DNA from: Sipunculus nudus | Taxonomy: Eukaryota > Annelida > Sipuncula > Golfingiida > Sipunculidae | DNA: 64,000 bases | Assembly: GCA_026874595.1 (NCBI GenBank) | Contig: CM049310.1 | Location: forward strand, 14,858,058 to 14,922,057 | Direction: 5' to 3' | Part shown: in pieces, positions 60,401 to 63,170 of the stretch | Numbering within the stretch: the first letter of the stretch is position 1 | Layout: every line of letters starts with the position of its first letter | Made by a program: the position numbers and the translations under genes | Notes under the pieces: model-generated | The model's input: the letters and a program-made list of their open reading frames with translations, nothing else | Told to the model about the DNA's origin: nothing | Database searches by the model: none

Positions 60401-63170
60401 ATCGGATTGAACTTAAATTTTTGCTATCTGCATTTACTTAGATATTGTAAGGAAAAAGTGTATAAAAACTTTAAAAATCTTCTTCTCCAAAACTGTCAAG
60501 CCAAATTGTTCAATATTACATGTAAATAATCCCTGAAACCATCTCTCTCAAGTTTGTTTGAATGCTTCCAGTTTGGTAAATTTTGGCCGAGTTACAGGAA
60601 GCTAAACTACCTCCCCCAAATTTATGCAAAAACCTGTCACATATCCAATGTTGAGTGTTTTGTGGCACCATTTGCATTGACTTACATTTTATGGAGAAAA
60701 AGCTTAAAAAATTTGAAAATCTTCTTCTCTGAAATCATTCAGCCAAATTGTTCAATATTTCATGCAAATGATCCCAAAAATAAGCTCTCTCAAGTTTGTT
60801 CAAATGGTTTGGGTTTGATGAATTTTTCGGAGTTACAGGAATTTGAACTTAGTCATTTGGCAAATTAAGAATACTTACATAACACTCTCAGAATTGACAG
60901 GAGCTAGCATCACCAAGTTTAGTGCAAATGTTGGTCACATGACTCACATTTAAAATTGCAGTTCTTGAGGCGCCACCTAAGTCAACCTGTTTTTTTTACG
61001 GACAAAAATCTCATCATTAAAACCTCTTTCAGTTTAAATATGGTTTATGATGAAACTGTTAAGCTGAATCATATAATTTTTCACAAGAATCATTTTAGGG
61101 TAAGGTTCTTTCAATTGTATAAGAATAGATTTGGTTTATTTATTTTTGATAGAGTCATAGACAGCTGCATGAAGTTGGTCTTTTGGCCATTAGTAAGCCT
61201 ATTTTAAACTGAGGTTTGCAATATTCTTCTTCTGCAAAATCTGAATCTATAAATAGCTTGGCAGACTGCCAACTATTTCAAATTTGGCAACAGGCCAAAG
61301 GACAGTCTGTAACTTTTTATAGCTTTGGCAGACTGCTAACTTTGTCAGATTATGTAACAGGCCAATAGTTCACTCAGTGCAGCCAGGGACAGGTCAAGAG
61401 TTCACTCAGTGCAGCCAGGGACAGGTCAAGAGTTCACTCAGTGCAGCTAGGTGCAGGTCAAGAGTTCACTCAGTGCAGTGGCTGGAGTTGGCAATTTGTT
61501 CAGATTCCCTCTTGGCAACTGCCTTTCTCACCTAAGCCTGGTTAGCCCAGTGCACTTGACAAAAGAGATGTTTGATGCATTGGCCTGATGTTTTGACCTG
61601 TCCATGCATCTTTGATGGCTTTCTTGTTCAAAAGACTGGTGTCACCCCCTACAATGACTTTTGCACATTGTACGTGCCTGCTTATTCTCGGGGGGGGGGG
61701 GGGGGGGATGATATATCTGCTGAAATTGTGCTTATTTATACATATTTGATAACTTTTTAGTATACAAGACTGGTGGTGCCACCTTCAATAGTTTTTTCAC
61801 AGTGTATGTCCCTGCTTATTACTCAGGATACTGTTACACATGTACTTGAAAAGTAATGGTCCAGCATTGAAGTATTATACCTGGTGTATATACCCTTGCA
61901 CAGGTTTGCATTAGGCCTGTAGGCCTTGTATAAAATATAACTGCCTTTCCATTACAAAATAATTTGAACAAGACCCTTGGTGGATGTATTTGAATTATCT
62001 CATTCATTCATTCATTAATATTTATCTTAACACATTTTGATAGGATACAGGTATCTTTATATAACACATTTACATTGTAATCCTTGATATAATACAGTCA
62101 GTCCTGTGTAGTAAGACCATCATTGGGACTTGGTGAAAGTGGTCTTAACTCAAAGGTTGTCTTATTAGACAGCTGGTTTTTCAGGCAGGTTCCACTGTTA
62201 CTATAACTGTGGATATTATACATATATTTGCACACAGAAAAGTGCTTTTTCCCCTGGTTTTGTGAACTAGGTACAAGTGTCTGTGGCTTGTGGTTACATA
62301 TATCTAACCTTAAAATCATGACAAATCCCTTGTTGTTTCTCAGGTGAAGTACACCGAAGCTATGAGAGATAAAGCTGACCTGGTGGATGAGAATGAACAG
62401 CTGGAACACCGTATAATGCAGCTGCAGGGAGAGACAGATACCATAGGTCAGTGTCGTATTAGTTTATGCACAGACAGAAAGACACATAATTTAGTCTTCC
62501 CTGATATAGAGGATTCATTATCAGTGCTATTTGCAGACAAATAGACACAGATAATTAAGTCTTCCTTGATATGGAAGATTCATACAGACATTTCAAACAA
62601 CTACAGACAGGGAAGGATGCGGCAGGTAAATGGGGTGGGCCAGGACCAGACTATGACAATATAGAGAGGGTTTTCAGCTGAAAACAGCCATCTCAGAAAC
62701 TATATCATTGTAACTAGTGACACATTTCCATGCTGCTGTGACATAATTTTCATCATGTTAACAATGTGGATTTGGGAACTTTTCACAGTGTAGGTAACAT
62801 GTACTCTGCTTTACTGTGATATCTATAATATACAACATGTAGAAGGTAGAGTTACCCTCCGTCGTAAAGTGCTCTATGGCCTACAGACTAGGCCAGAGCG
62901 GTATAACTCTGAGAATCTAACAACATTCACCTGATGATCGGGTCGCATCCCGTGAAACAGACTGTAGTGAATTTACATCGTTGTTTTTCTTCAGAGTAAT
63001 ACAACATGTATATATATATTGTATAATGTAAATTTGTTGCTAATTCAGCTAATTTTTATACAGGTGAATATATAACCTTGTACCAAACCCAGCGTAACCT
63101 GCTTCGAGAGCGACAGATCCAGAAAGATGACTTCATCTCCCAGTTGTCTAGGGAACGAGGAGAGATGCAG
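4849..63170 (+). CDS. GOLGA2: GOLGA2 (GM130) golgin, partial gene, 26 exons recognised
   Basis: Joined exons give about 810 residues of a coiled-coil protein collinear with vertebrate GM130 (about 1000 residues). GM130 is a peripheral cis-Golgi tether that binds p115 through its basic N terminus and GRASP65 through its C terminus, and it acts in ER-to-Golgi transport and spindle and Golgi organisation. Diagnostic blocks in order are EKLQQLSRQINGLITE, VHIQTIGILVAEKTELQ, KLEMTELYVQQ, a 64-residue exon ending ELQSGFVKM, and GETDTIGEYITLYQTQRN. All splice phases agree across exons. Nearly every exon is predicted coiled coil, rich in Q, E, K and L. A Ser/Pro/Thr-rich linker is encoded by the second and third recognised exons. 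The start codon and the C-terminal PDZ-binding tail are not in the recognised part. Identity is inferred from remembered family motifs; exon borders are read from splice signals. Confidence 0.93.
5019..5318 (-). repeat. Putative LTR, left copy
   Basis: This stretch shares a long, diverged direct repeat with about 6350-6625. Common blocks are the ATTGGACAGATGTTTATGAC region, the CAAGCTGCCATGATG block, the CAACCGCAGTACTT block and the segment near ATTACTCAGTCCTTGTA. It abuts the end of the pol frame, where the 3' LTR of a minus-strand element is expected. Exact TG...CA ends and target-site duplications were not fixed by eye. Confidence 0.6.
5317..6345 (-). pseudogene. Ty3/Gypsy retrotransposon pol remnant (integrase and C-terminal tail)
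   Basis: Two open segments on the minus strand come from one pol gene. 6042 to 5803 encodes an rve integrase core with SDRGPHF and GFVER. The Asp and Glu of these motifs are separated by 35 residues, the spacing of the D,35,E triad. 5637 to 5317 encodes the tail after the integrase, with GRILHQNCVHIRDL and a Tyr-Thr-Thr-Arg-Tyr-Gly end typical of Gypsy pol. Upstream (to about 6345) the reading is broken by stops, including an in-frame stop just before the core; only weak integrase similarity remains. Reverse transcriptase, RNase H and gag are missing, so the element is dead and internally deleted. Confidence 0.82.
6350..6625 (-). repeat. Putative LTR, right copy
   Basis: Diverged direct-repeat partner of the copy near 5019-5318, starting at TGGTATTGGACAGATG and ending near ATTACTGAGTACTTGTACAC. 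With the left copy it brackets only about 1 kb of internal sequence. Similarity is strong in the first 150 bp and patchy afterwards. Confidence 0.55.
7297..7364 (+). CDS. GOLGA2: GOLGA2 exon: low-complexity linker, part 1
   Basis: 68 bp between TTTCAG and GTAACT, entering in phase 0 and leaving after two bases of a codon. It encodes TPNGPKSAPLVNGTHHERK and a short basic tail, a proline- and asparagine-containing linker without coiled-coil character. It corresponds to the poorly conserved region after the GM130 N terminus. Confidence 0.75.
7395..8340 (+). repeat. TATCCCC-family repeat element, right end missing
   Basis: It starts with GTATCCCCAGACAAG and then has the same body as 53624-54882: ACTCAAAAAAATATTT-type, GGGTGAGAGGACG, GAGAGTGACCTTGACCTTGA and GGTGCCACCTGTTAT blocks, with internal units of about 300 bp. 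It ends near the GGGGGCCTATTCTTAAAGGG block and lacks the terminal TTGTCTGGGGATAC seen in the other copy. The open frame over 8021-8422 is a by-product. Confidence 0.8.
8872..8943 (+). CDS. GOLGA2: GOLGA2 exon: Ser/Pro-rich linker, part 2
   Basis: 72 bp between TTTCAG and GTAGGT, phases 2 to 2. It encodes SPSASKSQQPSHSKSPSASD and then PPAT, almost entirely Ser, Pro, Ala and Lys. It fits a disordered linker before the first coiled coil. The support is phase consistency with both neighbours, not sequence conservation. Confidence 0.72.
8944..11794. other. Intron with simple repeats only
   Basis: It contains a G run at about 9011-9020, a CT tract at 9828-9849, a short AAGGTCATGGTCAAGG block near 9344 and a T run near 10246. 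No gene or complete mobile element was recognised. The open frames at 9513-9722 and 10670-11333 show no recognisable protein. Confidence 0.6.
11795..11858 (+). CDS. GOLGA2: GOLGA2 exon: start of first coiled coil
   Basis: 64 bp between CTCACAG and GTTTGT, entering in phase 2 and leaving in phase 0. It encodes MTASTEKLQQLSRQINGLIT plus E. This matches the vertebrate GM130 block STESLRQLSQQLNGLV, one of the clearest family signatures in the window. Confidence 0.93.
11859..14432. other. Intron without recognised features
   Basis: AT-rich intron sequence with no recognisable gene, repeat array or RNA. The minus-strand open frame at 13657-13839 has no supporting features. Confidence 0.55.
14433..14492 (+). 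CDS. GOLGA2: GOLGA2 exon: STAYMNGVEE segment
   Basis: 60 bp between GTTACAG and GTAAAC, phase 0 to 0, encoding STAYMNGVEEPEVPAVSDLE. It is collinear with the vertebrate stretch that has VNGEG followed by KDLE. Confidence 0.85.
14540..15670. repeat. Interspersed repeat with ~277-bp tandem duplication
   Basis: A block beginning near TTAGTATTAGAACG (14626) recurs diverged at TCAGTATTGGGATG (14904). Shared anchors are TTTTGTCAGATT, CATTGCC, TGACTGGG and CAATATGGCAGAA. The two ends carry related motifs: ACATTGCAGGTGTCCC near 14597 and ACATTGAAGGTGTCC near 15620, plus GAGGGGACACC against GGTGTCCTCTC. This suggests one compound element. No coding capacity was seen. Confidence 0.55.
15680..16160. 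repeat. Repeat family with AATGAGGTCAGAGGTCACC motif
   Basis: It contains CATATTTAATGAAGTCAGAG near 15831 and CATATTCAATGAGGTCAGAG near 15978, about 145 bp apart. It shares these and the ACAATTTACCAGG-like start with the stretch at 45140-45800, so both are copies of one dispersed, tandemly built family. The open frame at 15904-16161 is inside it and is not considered a gene. Confidence 0.6.
16224..16304 (+). CDS. GOLGA2: GOLGA2 exon: coiled coil (SRNSELASMVES)
   Basis: 81 bp between ATTACAG and GTAAGT, phase 0 to 0. It encodes SRNSELASMVESHNQANQQM and then a short Gln-rich end. It aligns with the vertebrate block that begins ESRYQQLAVALDSS. Confidence 0.9.
16971..17072 (+). CDS. GOLGA2: GOLGA2 exon: coiled coil (RSQNQKLQQSLEKER)
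   Basis: 102 bp between TTTCACAG and GTAAGT, phase 0 to 0. It ends in LKRELGSLKEQLQ, matching the vertebrate GALREQLQ segment. Strong heptad-like spacing of hydrophobic residues. Confidence 0.93.
17760..17853 (+). CDS. GOLGA2: GOLGA2 exon: VHIQTIGILVAEKTELQ block
   Basis: 94 bp. Two acceptors are possible, TATGTAG at 17759 and ATCCAG at 17771. The upstream one was chosen because it adds VHIQ, which is conserved in vertebrate GM130 immediately before TIGILV. The exon leaves one base after MAEQRM into GTAAGT. The segment EKTELQSSLNQNQ is coiled coil. Confidence 0.92.
19127..19370. repeat. 20-bp minisatellite with 40-bp dimer period
   Basis: About twelve copies of ACTGGAATGATTGTAACACC alternate with ACTGGAATGATTGTTACACT, so the true period over most of the array is 40 bp. 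One unit is shortened near 19180. The final units (TGGTTGATACACAAGTGG) are degenerate. Confidence 0.92.
20364..23003 (+). repeat. Hairpin-headed dispersed element, copy 1 (2.6 kb)
   Basis: The left end is a hairpin with arms AGCTCAG/CTGAGCT and TGACT/AGTCA, followed by a (CCGT)n-like tract and GATGTGGCACGTTTTGAAAC. The right end is CAGCTGAGCGCCGTGACCC then a GGTCCCTTGTTTT block. The body contains a diverged internal duplication of about 680 bp (20505-20950 against 21188-21645). From about 21340 to the right end it is the same sequence as copy 3 (43409-45141). The open frames at 20509-20727 and 21190-21435 are the two halves of the duplication and are not genes. No transposase was seen; likely non-autonomous. 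Confidence 0.82.
25991..25996 (-). terminator. Candidate polyadenylation signal AATAAA for the RING gene
   Basis: AATAAA on the minus strand about 260 bp beyond the stop codon of the RING frame. This hexamer is frequent by chance in such AT-rich sequence, so position is the only support. Confidence 0.3.
26257..26795 (-). CDS. Nested RING-finger (RING-HC) protein gene, 159 aa
   Basis: An ATG at 26736 opens a 159-codon frame ending at 26257, antisense within a GOLGA2 intron. Residues 14-63 form a complete RING-HC zinc-binding pattern: C14-x2-C17-x11-C29-x-H31-x2-C34-x2-C37-x22-C60-x2-C63, with the usual LPCQHTFC core. RING-HC domains of this type are found in E3 ubiquitin ligases such as TRIM proteins; no B-box, coiled coil or C-terminal domain follows in this frame. 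After the RING comes LQQDRNVCELQMLLDKM, resembling the post-RING stretch of TRIM-like proteins. On the minus strand the sequence before the ATG contains TTTTTGACAG at 26796-26805, a good acceptor, so 26737-26795 may be 5' UTR of a second exon. An AATAAA lies at 25991-25996 (minus). It may be a small lone-RING gene or a retained fragment. The E3 role is an inference. Confidence 0.75.
27648..28032. repeat. Duplicated ~390-bp segment, copy A
   Basis: Nearly identical to 29203-29604, from AAATCCAC near the start to ACCCAGGACATGTTTATAAT at the end. Shared text includes CATGTGCTTATCATGAGG and GAAGTATATAATACATTC. Same orientation. No coding capacity was seen. Confidence 0.88.
28381..28409. repeat. 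Poly-C / CCCCAC simple repeat
   Basis: A cytosine-rich run broken by a few A bases. Similar runs occur at 34457-34480, 35691-35705 and 42540-42550. The open frame just downstream (28471-28773) is Cys- and Trp-rich low-complexity translation, not a gene. Confidence 0.9.
29203..29604. repeat. Duplicated ~400-bp segment, copy B
   Basis: Partner of 27648-28032 with only scattered substitutions plus an insertion of about 15 bp (around TTATGTTAAACAAC near 29267). The copies are about 1.2 kb apart. Either a recent local duplication or two copies of a dispersed repeat. Confidence 0.88.
31638..32305. repeat. Tandem duplication of ~335 bp
   Basis: The first unit (about 31638-31976) and second unit (about 31977-32305) share CAGGTAGCCAG, TTTTCTTGAGT, ACACTAGCATATTACCCATT, CAGGTTCATAGGACTT, GGGACTGGTTTACCAT and GGGAAAATAT in the same order, with many substitutions and small gaps. 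An old head-to-tail duplication. No gene. Confidence 0.85.
33593..35475 (+). repeat. Hairpin-headed dispersed element, copy 2 (1.9 kb)
   Basis: The first 360 bp or so are almost identical to copy 1 (20364-20725), including the AGCTCAG hairpin and the (CCGT)n tract. The right end, CAGCTGAGCACAGTGACCC then GGTCCCTTGTTT, matches the right ends of copies 1 and 3. From about 34260 the interior differs from the other copies; it carries a GTGCAGGGTCCCACTCC-containing segment after a TTTGATTACAG stretch. The open frames at 33741-33944 and 34332-34622 belong to the element. Confidence 0.82.
35476..36990 (+). repeat. Related element with four ~285-bp tandem units
   Basis: It begins directly after copy 2 with AGCTCAGCCGACTGTAAGTC, a variant of the same terminal hairpin, and CCGTCCGGTCATCCGGCC. 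The body repeats a unit anchored by a GGACCCACTT-like phrase at 35882, 36151, 36442 and 36731 (spacings 269, 291 and 289 bp). Each unit contains GGTCAAAGGTCAAGGTCAC, AAGCCAAAC and TAACTCAAGTTT-like text. A C run lies at 35691-35705. The minus-strand open frame at 35474-35716 is a by-product. Confidence 0.85.
41804..41910 (+). CDS. GOLGA2: GOLGA2 exon: EEVEELSGRLKASRQRVADL
   Basis: 107 bp between TTTCAG and GTAAAA, phase 1 to 0, ending in a serine cluster before HKHEK. It is collinear with the vertebrate block SEDLASRLQYSRRRVGELER. This is the first exon after the giant intron; frame and homology continue directly from 17853. Confidence 0.93.
42034..42483. repeat. Imperfect inverted repeat (~100-bp arms)
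   Basis: The left arm 42034-42133 and the reverse complement of 42383-42483 match over about 100 bp. Anchors are CTGTCAAGCCTCTG, CCTTGATTCAT and TAAATAATG. The spacer is about 250 bp. The shape suits a fold-back element or an inverted duplication; no terminal duplication was confirmed. The minus-strand open frame at 42219-42509 overlaps it and is not supported as a gene. Confidence 0.75.
43409..45141 (+). repeat. Hairpin-headed dispersed element, copy 3 (1.7 kb)
   Basis: The same AGCTCAG hairpin head and TAAGTCATCTGAGC text, but the CCGT tract has become CCATCCATCTGTCC. The sequence then jumps to the part of copy 1 equivalent to 21337. From there both run in parallel to the CAGCTGAGCGCCGTGACCC right end. 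Relative to copy 1 it lacks about 900 bp after the head. The open frames at 43907-44149, 44062-44331, 44599-44829 and 44900-45085 lie inside and are not taken as genes. Confidence 0.82.
45142..45800. repeat. Second copy of the AATGAGGTCAGAGGTCACC family
   Basis: AATGAGGTCAGAGGTCAC occurs at about 45469 and 45612, and a diverged form near 45730, spaced about 140 bp. The flanking text on imprecise acceptable TTTACCA and AAACTCA phrases matches 15680-16160. It starts immediately after the hairpin-headed element. Confidence 0.6.
46021..46079 (+). CDS. GOLGA2: GOLGA2 exon: SSKEMSKEVDRLKLELYQA
   Basis: 59 bp between TTTGTAG and GTATGT, phase 0 to 2. It matches vertebrate RYNKELTKERDALRLELYK. An earlier AG at 45980 was rejected because it would bring a TAG in frame just before 46021. 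Confidence 0.9.
46443..46503 (+). CDS. GOLGA2: GOLGA2 exon: KSKEEFQQRNSELQGKLQDK
   Basis: 61 bp between TTTACAG and GTGAGT, phase 2 to 0. Collinear with vertebrate SNEDLKQEKSELEEKLR. Confidence 0.9.
47053..47133 (+). CDS. GOLGA2: GOLGA2 exon: KLEMTELYVQQ block
   Basis: 81 bp between CTTCAG and GTAAGA, phase 0 to 0, encoding VAQCAKLEDSMIELKGKLEM and then TELYVQQ. Vertebrate GM130 has ELQKKLEMTELLLQQ here, one of the best matches in the gene. Confidence 0.95.
47460..47552 (+). CDS. GOLGA2: GOLGA2 exon: LQNQGLESAQSKEELERLH
   Basis: 93 bp between CCAATAG and GTAGGT, phase 0 to 0. It ends in TERTDMQARLDQ and is collinear with vertebrate QQAMEERAQLEAHLGQV. Confidence 0.9.
48035..48417. repeat. 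88-bp tandem duplication followed by 33-bp minisatellite
   Basis: 48035-48122 is repeated with one or two changes at 48123-48210 (anchor GGCTTAAACACTGCTCAG). From about 48247 to 48417 a 33-bp unit (GGAATAGTAATCCTGAAGTT and then ACTGGGTTTTGAA) occurs about five times. The unit is divisible by three, which explains the open frames on both strands (FEGIVILKLLG on +). Intronic. Confidence 0.92.
48701..48808 (+). CDS. GOLGA2: GOLGA2 exon: YTEAFQKLTAERDQLTEQYQ
   Basis: 108 bp between ATTTTAG and GTAGGT, phase 0 to 0. The second half is Gln-rich (QYIEQLSAQNQQLQSQ). Collinear with vertebrate SVRQLQMERDKYAENLK. Confidence 0.92.
49147..49262. repeat. 24-bp minisatellite, about five copies
   Basis: The unit CCTTACTGATATCTTTATCA plus GAGT occurs five times, the last copy degenerate. 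Each unit contains the inverted pair CTGATA/TATCAG. Intronic. Confidence 0.9.
49445..49532 (+). CDS. GOLGA2: GOLGA2 exon: INALNSEKEQLILKEKQLTD
   Basis: 88 bp between CTACAG and GTAAGT, phase 0 to 1, ending ITELNNRI. Collinear with vertebrate HTLREEKECSMSRVQELE. Confidence 0.9.
49871..49918 (+). CDS. GOLGA2: GOLGA2 exon: ERLKDLPVDTDSAEPE
   Basis: 48 bp between ACATAG and GTAAGA, phase 1 to 1. A short acidic, proline-containing break between coiled coils, at the position of the vertebrate proline-rich AEPPPPEPP hinge. Supported by phase and position. Confidence 0.82.
50453..51545 (-). mobile_element. LINE 3' end (5'-truncated non-LTR retrotransposon)
   Basis: On the minus strand, 51434 to 50988 encodes 148 residues resembling the region after the reverse transcriptase in molluscan LINEs (LNDICKQNWHNEL, YRIIKQDFGFEKYLN, IKFRCANHKLPSH). 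A frameshift near 51020 moves the rest to another frame, which reads LCTLCN, then DEFHYLFEC, and ends NLAKFAKKIMSALN before a stop. The Cys and His residues form a terminal zinc-knuckle-like motif. Weak coding similarity continues upstream to about 51545. The element ends with AATAAACTTCTAAACTTCTA on the minus strand, a short AAACTTCT tandem tail instead of poly(A). Dead copy inside an intron. Confidence 0.85.
52141..52288 (+). CDS. GOLGA2: GOLGA2 exon: Gln-rich coiled coil (LAEQYQQLSQQYQAQVSDN)
   Basis: 148 bp between TCCAACAG and GTATGT, phase 1 to 2, encoding 49 residues rich in Gln, Ala and Glu. It matches vertebrate LEGLAGQLQAQVQDNEGLSR at its end. Confidence 0.94.
52855..53047 (+). CDS. 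GOLGA2: GOLGA2 exon: conserved core ending ELQSGFVKM
   Basis: 193 bp, the largest exon, between CTTTCAG and GTAGGT, phase 2 to 0. Motifs RILELEQQVSRLGEE, LDSMQSDKTALSRAIAQN and KNQLGELQSGFVKM match vertebrate ILETMQNDRTTISRALSQN and KEQLAELQSGFVKL closely. The strongest single identification of GM130 in the window. Confidence 0.97.
53624..54882 (+). mobile_element. Complete TATCCCC-family element with 14-bp TIRs
   Basis: The left end GTATCCCCAGACAA (53624-53637) and right end TTGTCTGGGGATAC (54869-54882) are perfect inverted repeats of 14 bp. The interior has three to four diverged units of about 300 bp, each with TGGACAGATTTCTTT-, GAGTGGCCTTGACCTTGA-, GGGATGCATGGATTGGTCC- and GGTGGCACCACCTGTTAT-like blocks, and a G run near 54851-54863. 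No transposase, so a non-autonomous DNA element is the likely class. A target-site duplication was not evident. Same family as 7395-8340. Confidence 0.82.
54946..55059 (+). CDS. GOLGA2: GOLGA2 exon: SNDNMDMLTKLQEEQHVSKE
   Basis: 114 bp between TTTACAG and GTAAGT, phase 0 to 0. Matches vertebrate TNENMEITSALQSEQHVKRE followed by LGEL...ELKETV. It starts 63 bp after the end of the TATCCCC element. Confidence 0.96.
55631..55789 (+). CDS. GOLGA2: GOLGA2 exon: LSEKEHQLSEMQQKTESMSI
   Basis: 159 bp between TTTTTCAG and GTGAGG, phase 0 to 0, 53 residues ending LIETLQRELSSAQ. Coiled coil, collinear with the vertebrate block that contains YLGHLQQYVAAYQQL. Confidence 0.93.
56271..56372 (+). CDS. GOLGA2: GOLGA2 exon: DTINALTTQNTDLRGRVLHT
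   Basis: 102 bp between TCCCACAG and GTAAGA, phase 0 to 0, ending NGNTDEQHSV. The second half loses coiled-coil character and corresponds to the acidic break in vertebrate GM130. Confidence 0.88.
57305..57334 (+). CDS. GOLGA2: Possible GOLGA2 micro-exon (VRSGSGDNML)
   Basis: 30 bp bracketed by TTTCACAG and GTAAGG, phase 0 to 0, encoding VRSGSGDNML. It can be included or skipped without frame change between the 56372 and 59395 exons. Support is only from splice signals, phase and location in a poorly conserved linker. Confidence 0.45.
58652..58833. repeat. Short palindrome-rich block flanked by 9-bp direct repeat
   Basis: ACTGGAGAT at 58652-58660 and 58825-58833 flanks 164 bp built from permuted copies of CAGTCGCAGACAGTCTGTGA and its complement, including CAGACAGTTGACAATTGTCTG-like hairpins. 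CTGTGAC (58667-58673) is inverted as GTCACAG (58818-58824). Much more GC-rich than its surroundings. It could be a small inverted-repeat transposable element with a 9-bp target duplication. Confidence 0.6.
59395..59524 (+). CDS. GOLGA2: GOLGA2 exon: LESLNASVRQLEMERDQILE
   Basis: 130 bp between TTTCCAG and GTGAGT, phase 0 to 1, ending KLTDVLSSN. Coiled coil. Confidence 0.92.
59960..60036 (+). CDS. GOLGA2: GOLGA2 exon: VGQFEALQRAMKQLE
   Basis: 77 bp between ATTTCAG and GTATGT, phase 1 to 0, starting TPAVLDGEAVSVGQFEALQR. It matches vertebrate GETHRALQGAMEKLQ. Confidence 0.93.
60268..61215. repeat. Dispersed repeat with ~241-bp internal units
   Basis: AATCTTCTTCTC at 60477 and 60718, followed in each unit by AGCCAAATTGTTCAATATT, CTCTCAAGTTTGTT and GAGTTACAGGAA, shows two diverged units 241 bp apart. 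The head contains GTCCACTGTCCGGCGTCCACC, similar in style to the (CCGT)n-headed families. The open frames at 60320-60529, 60554-60868 and 60956-61207 are inside and are not genes. Confidence 0.65.
61368..61482. repeat. 32-bp minisatellite, 3-4 copies
   Basis: AGTTCACTCAGTGCAGCCAG followed by GGACAGGTCAAG repeats with few changes, preceded by a degenerate unit near 61340. Intronic. Confidence 0.9.
61690..61707. repeat. Poly-G run
   Basis: An uninterrupted G homopolymer of about 18 bases. Its length may be unreliable in the assembly. Confidence 0.9.
62344..62446 (+). CDS. GOLGA2: GOLGA2 exon: VKYTEAMRDKADLVDENEQL
   Basis: 103 bp between TTCTCAG and GTCAGT, phase 0 to 1, ending EHRIMQLQGETDTI. 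Vertebrate GM130 reads RFMELMQEKADLKERVEELE and then CIQLSGETDTI. Very high similarity. Confidence 0.97.
62842..62998 (+). mobile_element. 157-bp ribozyme-bearing insertion with 12-bp TSD
   Basis: ATACAACATGTA occurs at 62830-62841 and again at 62999-63010, exactly flanking 157 bp of different composition, as expected of a target-site duplication. The insert has two structured parts. The first is an outer stem AGAGTTA/TAACTCT (62848-62854 with 62904-62910) enclosing a hairpin CTCT-GGCCTA/TAGGCC-AGAG (62872-62898). The second is a hammerhead ribozyme (62919-62985). No open frame. A short non-autonomous retroelement is the likely class. Confidence 0.7.
62919..62985 (+). ncRNA. Type I hammerhead ribozyme candidate
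   Basis: Read 5' to 3': ATTCAC (62925-62930, stem I), CTGATGA (62931-62937, core), stem II CGGG/CCCG (62939-62942 with 62949-62952, six-base loop), GAAA (62954-62957, core), stem III ACA/TGT closing a GAC loop (62957-62965), cleavage-site T62965-A62966, then GTGAAT (62967-62972), the perfect complement of ATTCAC. Stem I can extend beyond a seven-base bulge through AACAAC (62919-62924) and GTTGTT (62980-62985), where the loop contacts of natural hammerheads lie. The order with open stem I is type I, the form known from Penelope-like elements, retrozymes and schistosome repeats. One imperfection: the base pair next to the core in stem II is T62938 opposite T62953. Predicted cleavage follows A62966. 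Confidence 0.8.
63064..63170 (+). CDS. GOLGA2: GOLGA2 exon: GEYITLYQTQRNLLRER block
   Basis: 107 bp after TATACAG, phase 1 to 0, encoding GEYITLYQTQRNLLRERQIQ, KDDFISQL and SRERGEMQ. It matches vertebrate IGEYIALYQSQRAVLKER and EEYISRLAQDKEEMK, the golgin-family C-terminal signature. The donor after CAG is GCATGT, not GT; reading on through it meets a stop after ACII. Confidence 0.95.
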
